DNA of 47,459 nt from Bacteroidales bacterium. Its GTDB lineage: Bacteria; Bacteroidota; Bacteroidia; Bacteroidales; P3. The position numbers were made by a program, and so were the translations under genes. Shown here in pieces: positions 7,368 through 14,547 of this stretch (position 1 is its first letter; each line of letters starts with the position of its first letter). Below the pieces are notes generated by a model that searched no databases, was not told where the DNA came from, and worked only from the letters and a program-made list of their open reading frames with translations. The DNA lies in contig JAFWZP010000111.1 of the NCBI GenBank assembly GCA_017522255.1, forward strand, positions 1-47,459, read 5' to 3'.

Positions 7368-9671
7368 TTACGCCATTTTCCTCCAGTGGTTTTTAGCTAT
7401 TTCTTCTATAAGTCCGTCTTGTTTCCAACGTGATATCATAGTTCTTAACGCTCCTGTATTGGCATCTGTTCTTACTTTTCTCACATCCTCGAATGTAAAG
7501 GTTTCTTTCAGCTGTTCGAAGTACTTTATTCGTGGTTTCACATTATAGGCTCTGCGTTCGGATAGTCTTTTATTCAAGAACTCTTCGCCAAACAGCTTGC
7601 ATTGGTGGTACAGACAGTAGTCGGCCATCAGCTCGGCAAACTTCAGCATATTGTCCGATTCCACTTTGTTATCGTCGGCATTGTCGGCATTCTCCAACAG
7701 GTAGTAGACCACAGCACAGCGGAATCCTATTATCGCCGAACGTTTTCGGAAGGTGTCGGTTACAGAGTCGTTGGCTATTCGTGCTTCATCGGCACGATCG
7801 TTGCACCAACGTTCCATTTTCTTTGCCAAGCGTGGCAACTCTATATCTCCATAGCTTTCTTGTAGCAGTTCCACAGCCCGATTTATATTCTCTATTTTTT
7901 CTGTCTTGTCCACCTTTTCCTTTCTTGACATATACTCGAATGGGTTGTGTATCATTTCGGCAAACAGTATTCTGGAACACATACCGTTTTCGGCATCGTT
8001 GGCCGGAAAACATTTATGCACCGCTCCGGGAGTACCCAATACCGAAAAGTTATATGTTACCGCTGCAAGGCCGGCCACCGAGTTGTCCGAAATGTAATCC
8101 TGTCCCCATTTTCCGTTGTCGAACGCCAAGCGATAGCAGTCGCTTTTTTCGCTCCACGCACCGGCTTTGTTGCTTTTTCGCATAGTGTCCAACTCTTCGC
8201 CAAAGGAGTATATATGCTTTCCGTTCGAGTTTATCAATCGTTTCAGCAATGCGCTACACGATATTGTAAGCGGCACATAGCGTATGGGCACTTTGGGCTC
8301 GGGTGGCAGTTTTTCGTTTGCCTTACGGCTTTTTTTCATTTCCTTGTATGCCACCTCGTCGGCTCTGGCACCTTGGTCGGCTATCAACATTGGCGAAAGC
8401 CATAGGTCTATCTCGTCTTTTACAAGGCTTTTTCCGCTACCCTGCTCGCCGTATATCACCGCCATGGTGTTCAGTCGGTGTGTGGCACCATCGCTGTATA
8501 TGTATCTTACATTAGTGGCGTAGGTCATGCATAGTGGCATCAATCCGCAAAGCACAGGCATCACTGCTTTTGAGGGCAACGCTTTTACCGAGTCGGCAAG
8601 GCCTATGGGCAATGGCGGCAACTCGCCTACGAAGCTGTTGTTTACCTCCATTTTGTCGTCATCGTTCTGTTCCGCAGTTTGCAACGTTTTTATGACAATG
8701 CTCAAATCCCATGGTATTTTGCTTCCGCGAACGCCATTGCAAGCCGATTGACACAAGGCCATTACCTCATCGTCGGGAAGGTCGCAGTGGGGTATAGTAT
8801 CGCAGATGGTACGAGGATTGAAATCTGTTATATATTTCATTCTCGATGCCAACTGATACAGCATAGTGTTTCGTTCGCCTACCTTAGGCATACCGCCATG
8901 ATTATCCAACCATTTTTGAGCAATATCGCTAAGTGGTATACCTTTGTAGTCTTGTTGAGCAGTCTGTTGTCCAATAGAAGTTGTCTGTTGTCCAATAAAG
9001 CCCGACTGTTGTCCGTTGTCCGGCATAGCCTCCGTAATTCCGTGATTCCGTAGTTCCATAGATCCGGCTACCGCCCTCTGTTGTCCGTTTTCCGTTGTCC
9101 GTTGTCCTTTTCCTGCCACTATGCTTACACCTTCGGGCATCGGGTCGGTAAATATTTTTCCGTCGCGGTAATAAAAGTAATCTTCGGGTACTATGTAGCT
9201 TGCACGTGCCAGGTCGTTGCATGCCTCGTCGAACTCTTCCAATCCAAGTTGTGCCGCCAGCCATTGTTGGTTTTCGGCTATGGTGCTAAACTCGGGTCGG
9301 CATTTAGCCACTATTCTAAGGCCTTTGGTGGATGGTGTTTTATGTACCACCATTATGCCAAGTTCGTCGATACGCGATGTTATCTTGGTGTAATATATCT
9401 TGTTAGGCTCGTCCACATGATCTATATCCAACATAAACAGTCCGCTGGGTTGGGCTTCGTCGTTTTTTCTTCTGCCATTTGGAAAATAAGCCTGCCATGT
9501 CACTATAGGCAAACGTTTCTTTAGCAGTCCACGTTCGTTGGCATCGGTGCAACGTAAGATGGAATTACACAATACTGCTGTGGTTGTACTACCTGTGGCA
9601 GAAAGTAATATGTCGTGGGTACATTCGATACCCGAATTGCTCTTTACTGATGAAAAATAACTGAATTTCAT
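7368..9671 (-). CDS. Primase-helicase-like protein: BT4734/VirE N-terminal domain plus DUF3987
   Basis: The 767-residue protein has an N-terminal BT4734/VirE_N-type domain with the primase-like acidic motif GLFMLDIDH (about residues 77-85) and a C-terminal DUF3987 domain with a clear Walker A motif GEQGSGKS at about 408-415. Proteins of this architecture are widespread in Bacteroidales mobile elements and next to surface-polysaccharide loci, usually with a HU-like protein and an amidase as here. A DNA replication role is inferred from the domains. Residues 188-240, between the domains, are encoded by an intergenic-type repeat and are rich in Gln, Gly and Thr. The gene is clearly GC-richer than the R-M genes beside it. 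Confidence 0.85.
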   Translation of the reverse strand: MKFSYFSSVKSNSGIECTHDILLSATGSTTTAVLCNSILRCTDANERGLLKKRLPIVTWQAYFPNGRRKNDEAQPSGLFMLDIDHVDEPNKIYYTKITSRIDELGIMVVHKTPSTKGLRIVAKCRPEFSTIAENQQWLAAQLGLEEFDEACNDLARASYIVPEDYFYYRDGKIFTDPMPEGVSIVAGKGQRTTENGQQRAVAGSMELRNHGITEAMPDNGQQSGFIGQQTTSIGQQTAQQDYKGIPLSDIAQKWLDNHGGMPKVGERNTMLYQLASRMKYITDFNPRTICDTIPHCDLPDDEVMALCQSACNGVRGSKIPWDLSIVIKTLQTAEQNDDDKMEVNNSFVGELPPLPIGLADSVKALPSKAVMPVLCGLMPLCMTYATNVRYIYSDGATHRLNTMAVIYGEQGSGKSLVKDEIDLWLSPMLIADQGARADEVAYKEMKKSRKANEKLPPEPKVPIRYVPLTISCSALLKRLINSNGKHIYSFGEELDTMRKSNKAGAWSEKSDCYRLAFDNGKWGQDYISDNSVAGLAAVTYNFSVLGTPGAVHKCFPANDAENGMCSRILFAEMIHNPFEYMSRKEKVDKTEKIENINRAVELLQESYGDIELPRLAKKMERWCNDRADEARIANDSVTDTFRKRSAIIGFRCAVVYYLLENADNADDNKVESDNMLKFAELMADYCLYHQCKLFGEEFLNKRLSERRAYNVKPRIKYFEQLKETFTFEDVRKVRTDANTGALRTMISRWKQDGLIEEIAKNHWRKMA
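8951..9110 (-). repeat. Intergenic repeat family inserted in frame in the primase gene
   Basis: On the plus strand this stretch reads CTGTTGTCCAATAGAAG, TGTTGTCCGTTGTCCGG, TAATTCCGTGATTCCGTAG and CCGTTTTCCGTTGTCC, the same words as in the gaps at 7253, 10,330 and 13,585. It translates in frame to a linker with several NGQQ/IGQQ units between the two domains of the primase-helicase. The orientation is the same as in the neighbouring intergenic copies. Confidence 0.8.
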
Positions 9672-9686
9672 AATGGATTCTTTTTT

Positions 9687-9796
9687 TTTAGGGCTCCGCT
9701 TGCGCTACGCAGTCTACAAGACTACGAGTGGCTGCCGCACTACTAGTTGTCTCGTTGACTAGTTGTCTTGGCGTCCGGCGTAGCGTAGCGAAGCCG
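9687..9796. repeat. Dispersed repeat copy with hairpin-forming ends
   Basis: The unit begins with GGCTCCGCTTGCGCTACGC and ends with GCGTAGCGTAGCGAAGCC. The reverse complement of the end, GGCTTCGCTACGCTACGC, matches the beginning closely, so the whole unit could fold into a long stem. The interior has ACAAGACTACGAGTGGC and TAGTTGTCTCGTTGACTAG. It fills the gap between the 110-aa gene and the primase start. Confidence 0.7.
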
Positions 9797-9807
9797 TTGT
9801 TAATAGT

Positions 9808-10140
9808 TTAGATTGATTTACGTAGTTTTTCAAAGAATGCGTCTAACTCGTTTCGCATTGCCAAGTAAGCGTCGCCGAGATTGTCGGTTTTGCTGATGCG
9901 TGCGTTGAGCGATATTTTGCCCGACTTCAACACATACGAACTGAATATCTTACCTCTGTATAACACATCGTTAGGCACCGGCGAACGACGAATGTTTTTA
10001 TAGAAATACACCGTGTTGCTGTTTGGATAATAGGTAAGTGTACCACGATGCTCTATAAATGGTTCTATTTTACCTGCCGACATGATTGTTACTGTTTTTT
10101 CGTTCAATACATTTTCTGTTTTTGTTTCGTTGTTACTCAT
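9808..10140 (-). CDS. Hypothetical protein, 110 aa
   Basis: I do not recognise this protein. It has a polar N-terminus (Asn/Thr/Glu-rich, residues 1-20), a middle section with the beta-strand-like pattern GTLTYYPNSNTVYFYKNI, and a charged helical C-terminus (MRNELDAFFEKLRKSI). No signal peptide or membrane helix is seen. It lies between the 95-aa gene and the primase-helicase on the same strand, each separated by a dispersed repeat, so it probably belongs to the same transcription unit. A DNA-related role is suggested only by context. Confidence 0.6.
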   Translation of the reverse strand: MSNNETKTENVLNEKTVTIMSAGKIEPFIEHRGTLTYYPNSNTVYFYKNIRRSPVPNDVLYRGKIFSSYVLKSGKISLNARISKTDNLGDAYLAMRNELDAFFEKLRKSI

Positions 10141-10157
10141 TTTTTAATCTTGTTTTG

Positions 10158-10203
10158 AGGCTGCTTCTAAAAAGTGATTTGTGGAATTTTTTAGAAGTTG
10201 CCT
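10158..10203. repeat. Inverted repeat containing the word TTTTTAGAAGTTGCCT
   Basis: The arms AGGCTGCTTCTAAAAA (10,158-10,173) and TTTTTTAGAAGTTGCCT (10,187-10,203) are near-perfect inverted copies. The word TTTTTAGAARTTGCCT recurs at 127-142 and at about 22,829-22,844. It could act as a terminator or be a small dispersed palindrome. Confidence 0.5.
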
Positions 10204-10245
10204 AATTATCCCCGGTCAGCCATTAATTTGACTGTGAAAAAATTC

Positions 10246-10382
10246 TTTTATGCTTCGCTAACGCTTCGCAGACTACGAGAGGCTCAGCTAAAGCCTCGCA
10301 GACAACGAGTCCACGAGTCTACGAGACTACAAGTGGCTGCCGCCCTCCGTTGTCCGTAGTCTGTAGTCCGTAGTCCGTTGCC
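10246..10382. repeat. Dispersed repeat copy
   Basis: This stretch is built from GCTTCGCTAACGCTTCGC, AGACTACGAGAGGCTC, GAGTCCACGAGTCTACGAG, CAAGTGGCTGCCGCCC and CCGTAGTCCGTAGTCCG. It ends exactly at the stop codon of the 95-aa gene. It shares the CGCAGACTACGAG core with the copies near 480 and 590. Confidence 0.75.
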
Positions 10383-10670
10383 TTAACAGACCTTTATGTT
10401 TAAAGCGTATGCCTCGTTGATGAAAATGTTTGGTTTTGGACTATGCACACGTTGCACATATTGCACCTCTATCATACCGCGATAGTAAAAGTAGTTTGCC
10501 AACTCGCCACTGCAGGTTACCGCCAATTCCTCTACTATATCGCCATCCGATGATACCGATTGTATGTACAACCTGCATTTTTCCGATTTCGTTCCATCGT
10601 TTCTTCGATACTCCGTTTTTGGGGTGCCCGCCACCACTTGTCCAATAATTTTTTTCGCTTTCCATTTCAT
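10383..10670 (-). CDS. Small protein, possible OB-fold/ssDNA-binding type, 95 aa
   Basis: The protein has a strand-rich pattern (KIIGQVVAGTPKTEY, CRLYIQSVS, EELAVTCSG, MIEVQYVQRV, INEAYALNIKV) that resembles small OB-fold families such as SSB or DUF3127. I cannot assign it to a family from sequence alone. It is soluble, with no signal peptide. It is the first gene of the minus-strand block that includes the primase-helicase, which fits a ssDNA-binding accessory role, but that is inference. A good Bacteroidetes promoter is placed 64 nt upstream of the ATG. Confidence 0.6.
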   Translation of the reverse strand: MKWKAKKIIGQVVAGTPKTEYRRNDGTKSEKCRLYIQSVSSDGDIVEELAVTCSGELANYFYYRGMIEVQYVQRVHSPKPNIFINEAYALNIKVC

Positions 10671-10733
10671 AAGATTTTGATTTTTAATTTATTCCCCGGC
10701 AACTCTACTAATTTCGAGTTTTGAAAACATGAT

Positions 10734-10767
10734 GCAAAGTTACGTGTTTTTTTCGAGTGAACGCAAA
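10734..10767 (-). promoter_or_regulatory. Promoter of the primase block
   Basis: Minus-strand TTTG (10,767-10,764) is followed by a 21-bp spacer and TAACTTTGC (10,742-10,734), matching the Bacteroidetes -33/-7 pattern. It would drive the 95-aa, 110-aa and primase-helicase genes. Confidence 0.65.
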
Positions 10768-10891
10768 AATGTAGCCTACACTTTCCTACACAATTCCTAC
10801 ACTCTGACATTCAAGCTATTAGAAAATAGCCATACACGAACGATACACAAAACTTCACGAAAACTTCACGAATAATCGGCATCAAATTGAC

Positions 10892-10943
10892 GATATACCG
10901 TGAAGCAAACGACACCCGGGTATGAAACAAACGACGGTATATC
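10892..10943. repeat. Nested, centre-coincident palindrome with internal direct repeat
   Basis: The arms GATATACCGT (10,892-10,901) and ACGGTATATC (10,934-10,943) are perfect inverted copies. A second palindrome, ACCCGGGT (10,914-10,921), has exactly the same centre. Between arm and core lie two near-identical direct copies, GAAGCAAACGAC (10,902-10,913) and GAAACAAACGAC (10,924-10,935). Just upstream, ACTTCACGA occurs twice (about 10,852-10,871). The layout resembles a protein-binding site such as a replication origin, resolution site or transfer origin. Confidence 0.7.
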
Positions 10944-11220
10944 ATTATTTTAGCACAAATATGATTACTAAAAAACATTACTTTACAGAAAATATTACAA
11001 CATTACAACAACATTGTAATAAAAGAGCGACTATATGTGATAAAATGCCATTTTTTGAGATAAATAATTGATTTATAATATAATAAAGAATAATTATATA
11101 GTATTATACGTATATATATTAATATATATATACTAATATAGTATATATATATTGATTTAACACACATATTTTCAACCAATTAATACAAATCTTTAATTTT
11201 TGCATATTATATGCACTCAT
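10944..11220. other. Very AT-rich, gene-free stretch
   Basis: No ORF worth calling is present. Bases 11,060-11,160 are almost pure A/T with repeated TATATA and ATTAATAT words. A reverse copy of the TTGTAATG repeat lies at about 10,990-11,023. Next to the nested palindrome and a primase operon, this could be a DNA-unwinding element, which is inference. Confidence 0.55.
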
Positions 11221-11250
11221 TTGTAATGTTGTAATGTTGTAATATTTTTG
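11221..11250. repeat. TTGTAATG-type dispersed repeat
   Basis: Three TTGTAATGTTGTAATG-type units are followed by AATATTTTTG, the same text as at 7226-7254 and, inverted, at 10,990-11,023 and 14,603-14,634. Confidence 0.75.
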
Positions 11251-11323
11251 TGTATAGTTGTAACATTACATCGTGACATCGTGACACGTTTTGATATCTT
11301 GCATTGATTTTCAGTAGTTATAT

Positions 11324-11358
11324 AAAAAAGACGAGTTCTGTTATTATTAAAACTCGTC
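11324..11358 (-). terminator. Intrinsic terminator after the lipoprotein gene
   Basis: On the minus strand the perfect 8-bp stem GACGAGTT/AACTCGTC (11,358-11,351 with 11,337-11,330), with a 13-nt loop, is followed by TTTTTTATA. It closes the 246-aa gene/lipoprotein transcription unit. Confidence 0.8.
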
Positions 11359-11383
11359 ATATTTCTCATGCTAACCTCTAAAT

Positions 11384-11577
11384 TTACAATTCAAAATATC
11401 CCTCCACAACAGAGTCCGGCCATGGATTTATGATTATCGTACCTCCACCTGCTGCAGTTGTATCATTTACCTCTTTTAAAATTGTACTACTCTTTGCAGA
11501 TTCTTCTTTTTGCATCCAATTGTTGCCATACACATTGCCACCATAGCAATAAATAATGTTTTCTTCATCATTGTCAT
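11384..11577 (-). pseudogene. Small lipoprotein gene needing a -1 frameshift
   Basis: The frame starting at ATG 11,577 (or 11,571/11,568) encodes a signal peptide, MKKTLFIAMVAMCMATIGCKKK, shown here only up to the lipobox region, and stops at 11,476. The -1 frame continues without a stop to 11,384 with EESAKSSTILKEVNDTTAAG and more. The frames join at a CAAAAAG run (A5 at 11,507-11,511). The product would be a lipoprotein of about 60 residues. Either one A has been lost (mutation or assembly error) or ribosomes slip at this heptamer-like site. The gene starts 3 nt after the stop of the 246-aa gene and ends before a strong terminator, so it is a genuine cistron. Its function is unknown. Confidence 0.55.
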
Positions 11578-11579
11578 TT

Positions 11580-12320
11580 TTATTTAAATATTTCGTTGTA
11601 TATCTTCTTTACACATTCCATCTTGTTTTTTGAAAGATTGTTACACCCAAATTGTTGGCGTATTGGATGCTTTTTGCTTGCTTCCACCACTAAGGCTATC
11701 TCGGTGTTTCGTTGTTCGGAAAACAATTGCGGATAGTTGTTTTTCAAAAATCCCACCACGTTGATTACTCCATTTCGATTGAAGGGTATTTCGTTTTCGG
11801 CAAACTTTTGGCGACCCGACAACAAGAAAAATTCTTTCAAGTTTTCTTCGTCGAGCAACGCATCCCACAACGCCATCCATTTTTCGTGTTTATCCTCGAA
11901 AATTACAGGCAAAAAACGTTCGATGTATTCAACTATGTTTTCCTTTGTAGCCTGTATGTTTTTGTTGTCTGTAATATTCTTTTCTTCTTCTTGACACTGT
12001 GGATTATCGTCGGTTATGTTTATAACAATTTCGTTCTGGTTAGATATTTTCGAAAACGACCCAATCAGATGTTCAAGAACACCACCCATCGCCAAACTAT
12101 TCAAATCGGTAGAAATATTGATACTGACACTGCACGAAATATTATTTTTAGTGTCGTCGGCAGAGTTCTTTTTCAACACATTTTGGCGATGTTTACTTAA
12201 TTTTTCTTGCAGTGCTTTTGTTTCGTCGCATTGCTCCACTTGCAGTTTTTTGTTCCCTTCATTGCCACCGATACCGCAATCAACCACCGGTTGCTCCAAC
12301 TCGTTTTTTACTTCTTTCAT
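11580..12320 (-). CDS. Hypothetical protein, 246 aa
   Basis: I do not recognise the family. Residues 1-60 are highly charged and probably disordered. A middle region (about 62-85) has a hydrophobic pattern around LAMGGVLEHLIGSFSKI, and residues 130-246 look like a compact helical domain (FLPVIFEDKHEKWMALWDAL to the basic C-terminus). There is no signal peptide. It has a strong promoter of its own, divergent from the HU-like gene, and is followed after 3 nt by the small lipoprotein gene. Context suggests an element-encoded accessory or regulatory protein, but no function can be given. Confidence 0.65.
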   Translation of the reverse strand: MKEVKNELEQPVVDCGIGGNEGNKKLQVEQCDETKALQEKLSKHRQNVLKKNSADDTKNNISCSVSINISTDLNSLAMGGVLEHLIGSFSKISNQNEIVINITDDNPQCQEEEKNITDNKNIQATKENIVEYIERFLPVIFEDKHEKWMALWDALLDEENLKEFFLLSGRQKFAENEIPFNRNGVINVVGFLKNNYPQLFSEQRNTEIALVVEASKKHPIRQQFGCNNLSKNKMECVKKIYNEIFK

Positions 12321-12394
12321 AATTCACATATTTTTACTTTAAAGATTTAATTTACATTATTTTACACCATTTACTTAAAAAGGGAAAATAGAGA

Positions 12395-12427
12395 GCAAAG
12401 ATACCACCATACTATCGTTTTCGCAAA
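12395..12427 (-). promoter_or_regulatory. Promoter of the 246-aa gene
   Basis: Minus-strand TTTG (12,427-12,424), exactly 20 bp, then TATCTTTGC (12,403-12,395): a near-ideal Bacteroidetes promoter, 75 nt before the ATG. Confidence 0.75.
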
Positions 12428-12482
12428 TTTTTCTTGTTGTATTTTTGAACAAAAAAATGTTTTATTTTTTTGCATTTTTTTC

Positions 12483-12514
12483 TTGCGTATGTCGGAAAAT
12501 ATTCGTAATTTTGC
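12483..12514 (+). promoter_or_regulatory. Promoter of the HU-like gene
   Basis: TTG (12,483-12,485), 20 bp, then TAATTTTGC (12,506-12,514). The predicted start lies about 60 nt before the ATG at 12,584. It is divergent from the promoter at 12,395-12,427, so the two units share a 56-bp regulatory core. Confidence 0.7.
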
Positions 12515-12583
12515 AATATCAATTCGATGATTACCATATCCGTGTAATCAGCTGGGGAACAATCAAAAACATTCTTTTCAATT

Positions 12584-13162
12584 ATGGGTAAAATAGTAGT
12601 AAAAGCCCAACAACAAAACGTTTACAACATCGACGGTAAAGGCAATACCGGAAAGGCTTACGTATTGCGTCCTGTTCGCTACAGCACCATGCGTCAAAAC
12701 GACATCGTGGACTATTGCATGAAGAACTCGTTGGTGCCTCGCGCCTACATCACAGCCGCTATGGTTGCCTTCGTGCAATGCATCGAAAACTTCTTGCTCA
12801 ACGGCCACAGCGTGGAACTGCCCGGTTTGGGTATCTTCTACCTAACCTCCAACGGCATCACTGCCACCGAAGCCGAAAGCTGTGGAGTAGGTCAAGTGGA
12901 CTCGTTAAAGGTCCGTTTCACTCCTTCGAGTTCGTTGAAGGCATCCGTATCGGCAGTGGAACTCGTGTTCGATGGCGTATACGACATTGCCGGCGAAACA
13001 ATCCTTGAAACCGACAGCGACGGCAACCCAACCAAGACACGCAAATACTACAAAAAAGTAGTAGCCGGCGAAAACGAAGGCGAGCCACTACCTGACGGCG
13101 ACGGCGACGAAGCTGTGGATCCCGACGGCGGAACAAGCGGAGAAGGAGGATTTTCAGGATAA
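12584..13162 (+). CDS. HU-like DNA-binding protein (Bacteroidetes HU-HIG type)
   Basis: The 192-residue protein has a HU/IHF-like N-terminal domain of about 115 residues, including helix-forming RQNDIVDYCMKNSLVPRAYI and the typical segment GHSVELPGLGIFYLTSNG. A second strand-rich part follows, and then an acidic Gly/Asp-rich tail (about 160-192). This is the HU-HIG family that in Bacteroidales often sits with BT4734/DUF3987 proteins and amidases. It should bind DNA non-specifically or at bent sites. The gene is GC-rich relative to the chromosome to the right. It heads the plus-strand cassette, with its own divergent promoter. Confidence 0.85.
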   Translation: MGKIVVKAQQQNVYNIDGKGNTGKAYVLRPVRYSTMRQNDIVDYCMKNSLVPRAYITAAMVAFVQCIENFLLNGHSVELPGLGIFYLTSNGITATEAESCGVGQVDSLKVRFTPSSSLKASVSAVELVFDGVYDIAGETILETDSDGNPTKTRKYYKKVVAGENEGEPLPDGDGDEAVDPDGGTSGEGGFSG

Positions 13163-13174
13163 ACCAAAGCTCCG

Positions 13175-13385
13175 AAAAGGAGCTTTGGAGACTACGGACA
13201 ACAGACTACGAACTACGGAGGCAAGCCTCCCTCTTATCCCTCCTAAAGGAGAGAAGATTAAGCACCCTTTAGGGGGTTTGGGGGTTTCTTAAGTCTCGTA
13301 GTCTGCGAAGCGATAGCTGAGCCCAAGTCTGCGAAGAGTTAGCGAAGCCCTCCGTTGTCTGTTGTCCGTTGACCATAGTCCCAAT
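13175..13385. repeat. Dispersed repeat block with an embedded G-rich unit
   Basis: GACTACGGACAACAGACTAC (13,191-13,210) is the reverse orientation of the left-hand copies. AAGTCTCGTAGTCTGCGAAG, TAGCTGAGCCC and CTCCGTTGTCTGTTGTCCG follow from 13,290. Between them lies CCCTTTAGGGGGTTTGGGGG (13,265-13,284), a G-run unit that could form a quadruplex. Confidence 0.7.
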
Positions 13386-13400
13386 AAAAAAAGAAGTTCT

Positions 13401-13583
13401 ATGAAAGCAACAGTTCAATTAATCACAGCCATAACACTTTGCTTATTCGGCTTGGCACTGATGATAGTCAGTTTTGTAATGCCACCCGAAGGCGTGATAG
13501 ACAGCAGCGTGCTGGTAGCCACCGGCGAAGTGTTCACCTTTAGCGGTGCCCTGATGGGAATAGATTATAAATATCGAAGATGA
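13401..13583 (+). CDS. Small two-helix membrane protein, holin-like position
   Basis: This 60-residue protein has two predicted membrane segments (about 5-25, LITAITLCLFGLALMIVSFV, and 37-55), a short periplasmic-type loop and a basic C-terminus (YKYRR). The ATG at 13,401 is preferred over a longer in-frame non-ATG start at 13,362, because the upstream part is repeat sequence. Size, topology and place directly before a peptidoglycan amidase and a spanin-like lipoprotein fit a holin or pinholin. Small membrane proteins of other function also occur next to Bacteroidales amidases, so the holin role is inference. Confidence 0.6.
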   Translation: MKATVQLITAITLCLFGLALMIVSFVMPPEGVIDSSVLVATGEVFTFSGALMGIDYKYRR

Positions 13584-13584
13584 T

Positions 13585-13760
13585 TAGACTACGGACAACA
13601 GACTACGGACAACGGACGGGGCGGTAGCCGGAATTATGGAATTACGGAAGCTTCGCCAAGACAACGAGTCGTGCGGAGCCTGCCAAAGGCCAACAGCTGA
13701 CAGTAGTGCGGCAGCCACTTGTAGTCTCGTAGTCTTGTAGTTTTGTAGACTAGTAGTTCT
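13585..13760. repeat. Dispersed repeat copy (reverse orientation)
   Basis: Contains GACTACGGACAACAGACTAC, CGGACAACGGACGGGGC, GGAATTATGGAATTACGG, AAGACAACGAGTCG, GCGGCAGCCACTTGTAGTC and TCGTAGTCTTGTAG. All are reverse complements of words in the copies at 7253 and 9687, matching the switch of gene direction. Confidence 0.75.
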
Positions 13761-13774
13761 AAAAACAAAGAACC

Positions 13775-14170
13775 ATGCGAAAAATAACGAAGATAATATT
13801 ACATTGTTCTGCCACTATGATGGGTAAGAACTTTACGGCCAAAGATATAGATCAATGGCATCGCCGACAAGGCTTTCAGATGATAGGTTATCACTATGTG
13901 ATACTATTAGACGGCACTGTGGAAATAGGCAGACCACTTGAACTGCCGGGAGCCCATTGTGCAGGCCACAACGCAGACAGCATAGGCATCTGCTACATAG
14001 GAGGCTTAGACATGAACGGCAAGCCTTACGACACACGAACACCACAGCAACGCAAGGCTATGCAACAACTTATAGATACATTGCGAGAAGTCTATCCAAA
14101 TGCAACAGTACATGGGCATCGAGAGTTTGCCAACAAAGACTGCCCATGTTTTAATATCGAAGATTTATGA
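13775..14170 (+). CDS. N-acetylmuramoyl-L-alanine amidase (Amidase_2, T7-lysozyme type)
   Basis: The 131-residue single-domain enzyme hydrolyses the amide between muramic acid and the stem peptide. Expected zinc ligands are His10 (IILHCSA), His115 (VHGHRE) and Cys123 (KDCPCF), with the eight-residue His-Cys spacing of T7 lysozyme. GYHYVILLDG and ADSIGICYIGG are family signatures. There is no signal peptide, so access to the wall would need a holin, which agrees with the small membrane protein upstream. Its TGA overlaps the ATG of the spanin-like gene (ATGA at 14,167-14,170). Related amidases are common in Bacteroidetes prophages and mobile elements. Confidence 0.9.
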   Translation: MRKITKIILHCSATMMGKNFTAKDIDQWHRRQGFQMIGYHYVILLDGTVEIGRPLELPGAHCAGHNADSIGICYIGGLDMNGKPYDTRTPQQRKAMQQLIDTLREVYPNATVHGHREFANKDCPCFNIEDL

Positions 14171-14547
14171 GAACGAAAGTTTATCTTTTGGTTATCATTG
14201 CCACGACTTTGACGATATGCAGTTGCAAAACGCTGTCAACACACACCTCCGGCTATACAGCCGACACTCTACACATCACCACACTACACTACGATAGCAT
14301 ATTCATCGACCGCCAAACCTTGACCACATACAACCACGACACGGTATATGTGGACAGGTATCAAACCGAATACCGCTATCGCACACACATCGATACGATA
14401 TACAGAAGCTATACCGACACAGTGTATACCACTACCTCACTACCACCCGAAAAACCACCTCCGACAAACTTAAAATATCTTCTTGTCGTACTATGTTTGA
14501 TACTCTCTTTTAGTTTTTTATTTCGCCTAATTAGGTCTAAGGCATAA
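14167..14547 (+). CDS. Lipoprotein with C-terminal membrane helix, u-spanin-like
   Basis: The 126-residue protein has a lipoprotein signal peptide (LLVIIATTLTICSC, acylated Cys20), a strand-prone Tyr/Thr/Asp-rich middle with repeated YRTHIDTIYR- and DTVY-type motifs, a proline-rich hinge (LPPEKPPP, 92-99) and one C-terminal membrane helix (about 102-119) followed by basic residues. A lipoprotein at the N-terminus plus an inner-membrane helix at the C-terminus is the architecture of unimolecular spanins such as phage T1 gp11, which fuse the two membranes in the last step of lysis. The ATGA overlap with the amidase supports a shared role. There is no visible sequence identity to known spanins. 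Confidence 0.6.
   Translation: MRTKVYLLVIIATTLTICSCKTLSTHTSGYTADTLHITTLHYDSIFIDRQTLTTYNHDTVYVDRYQTEYRYRTHIDTIYRSYTDTVYTTTSLPPEKPPPTNLKYLLVVLCLILSFSFLFRLIRSKA

Noticed and set aside
8929-9264. Open frame of 111 aa overlapping the primase gene
   Set aside because: It is rich in TT/RT words made by the repeat insert and lies inside the much better supported primase frame.
13265-13284. G-quadruplex as a functional element
   Set aside because: Only two G5 runs with TTT between them are certain, so an intramolecular quadruplex would need more runs.
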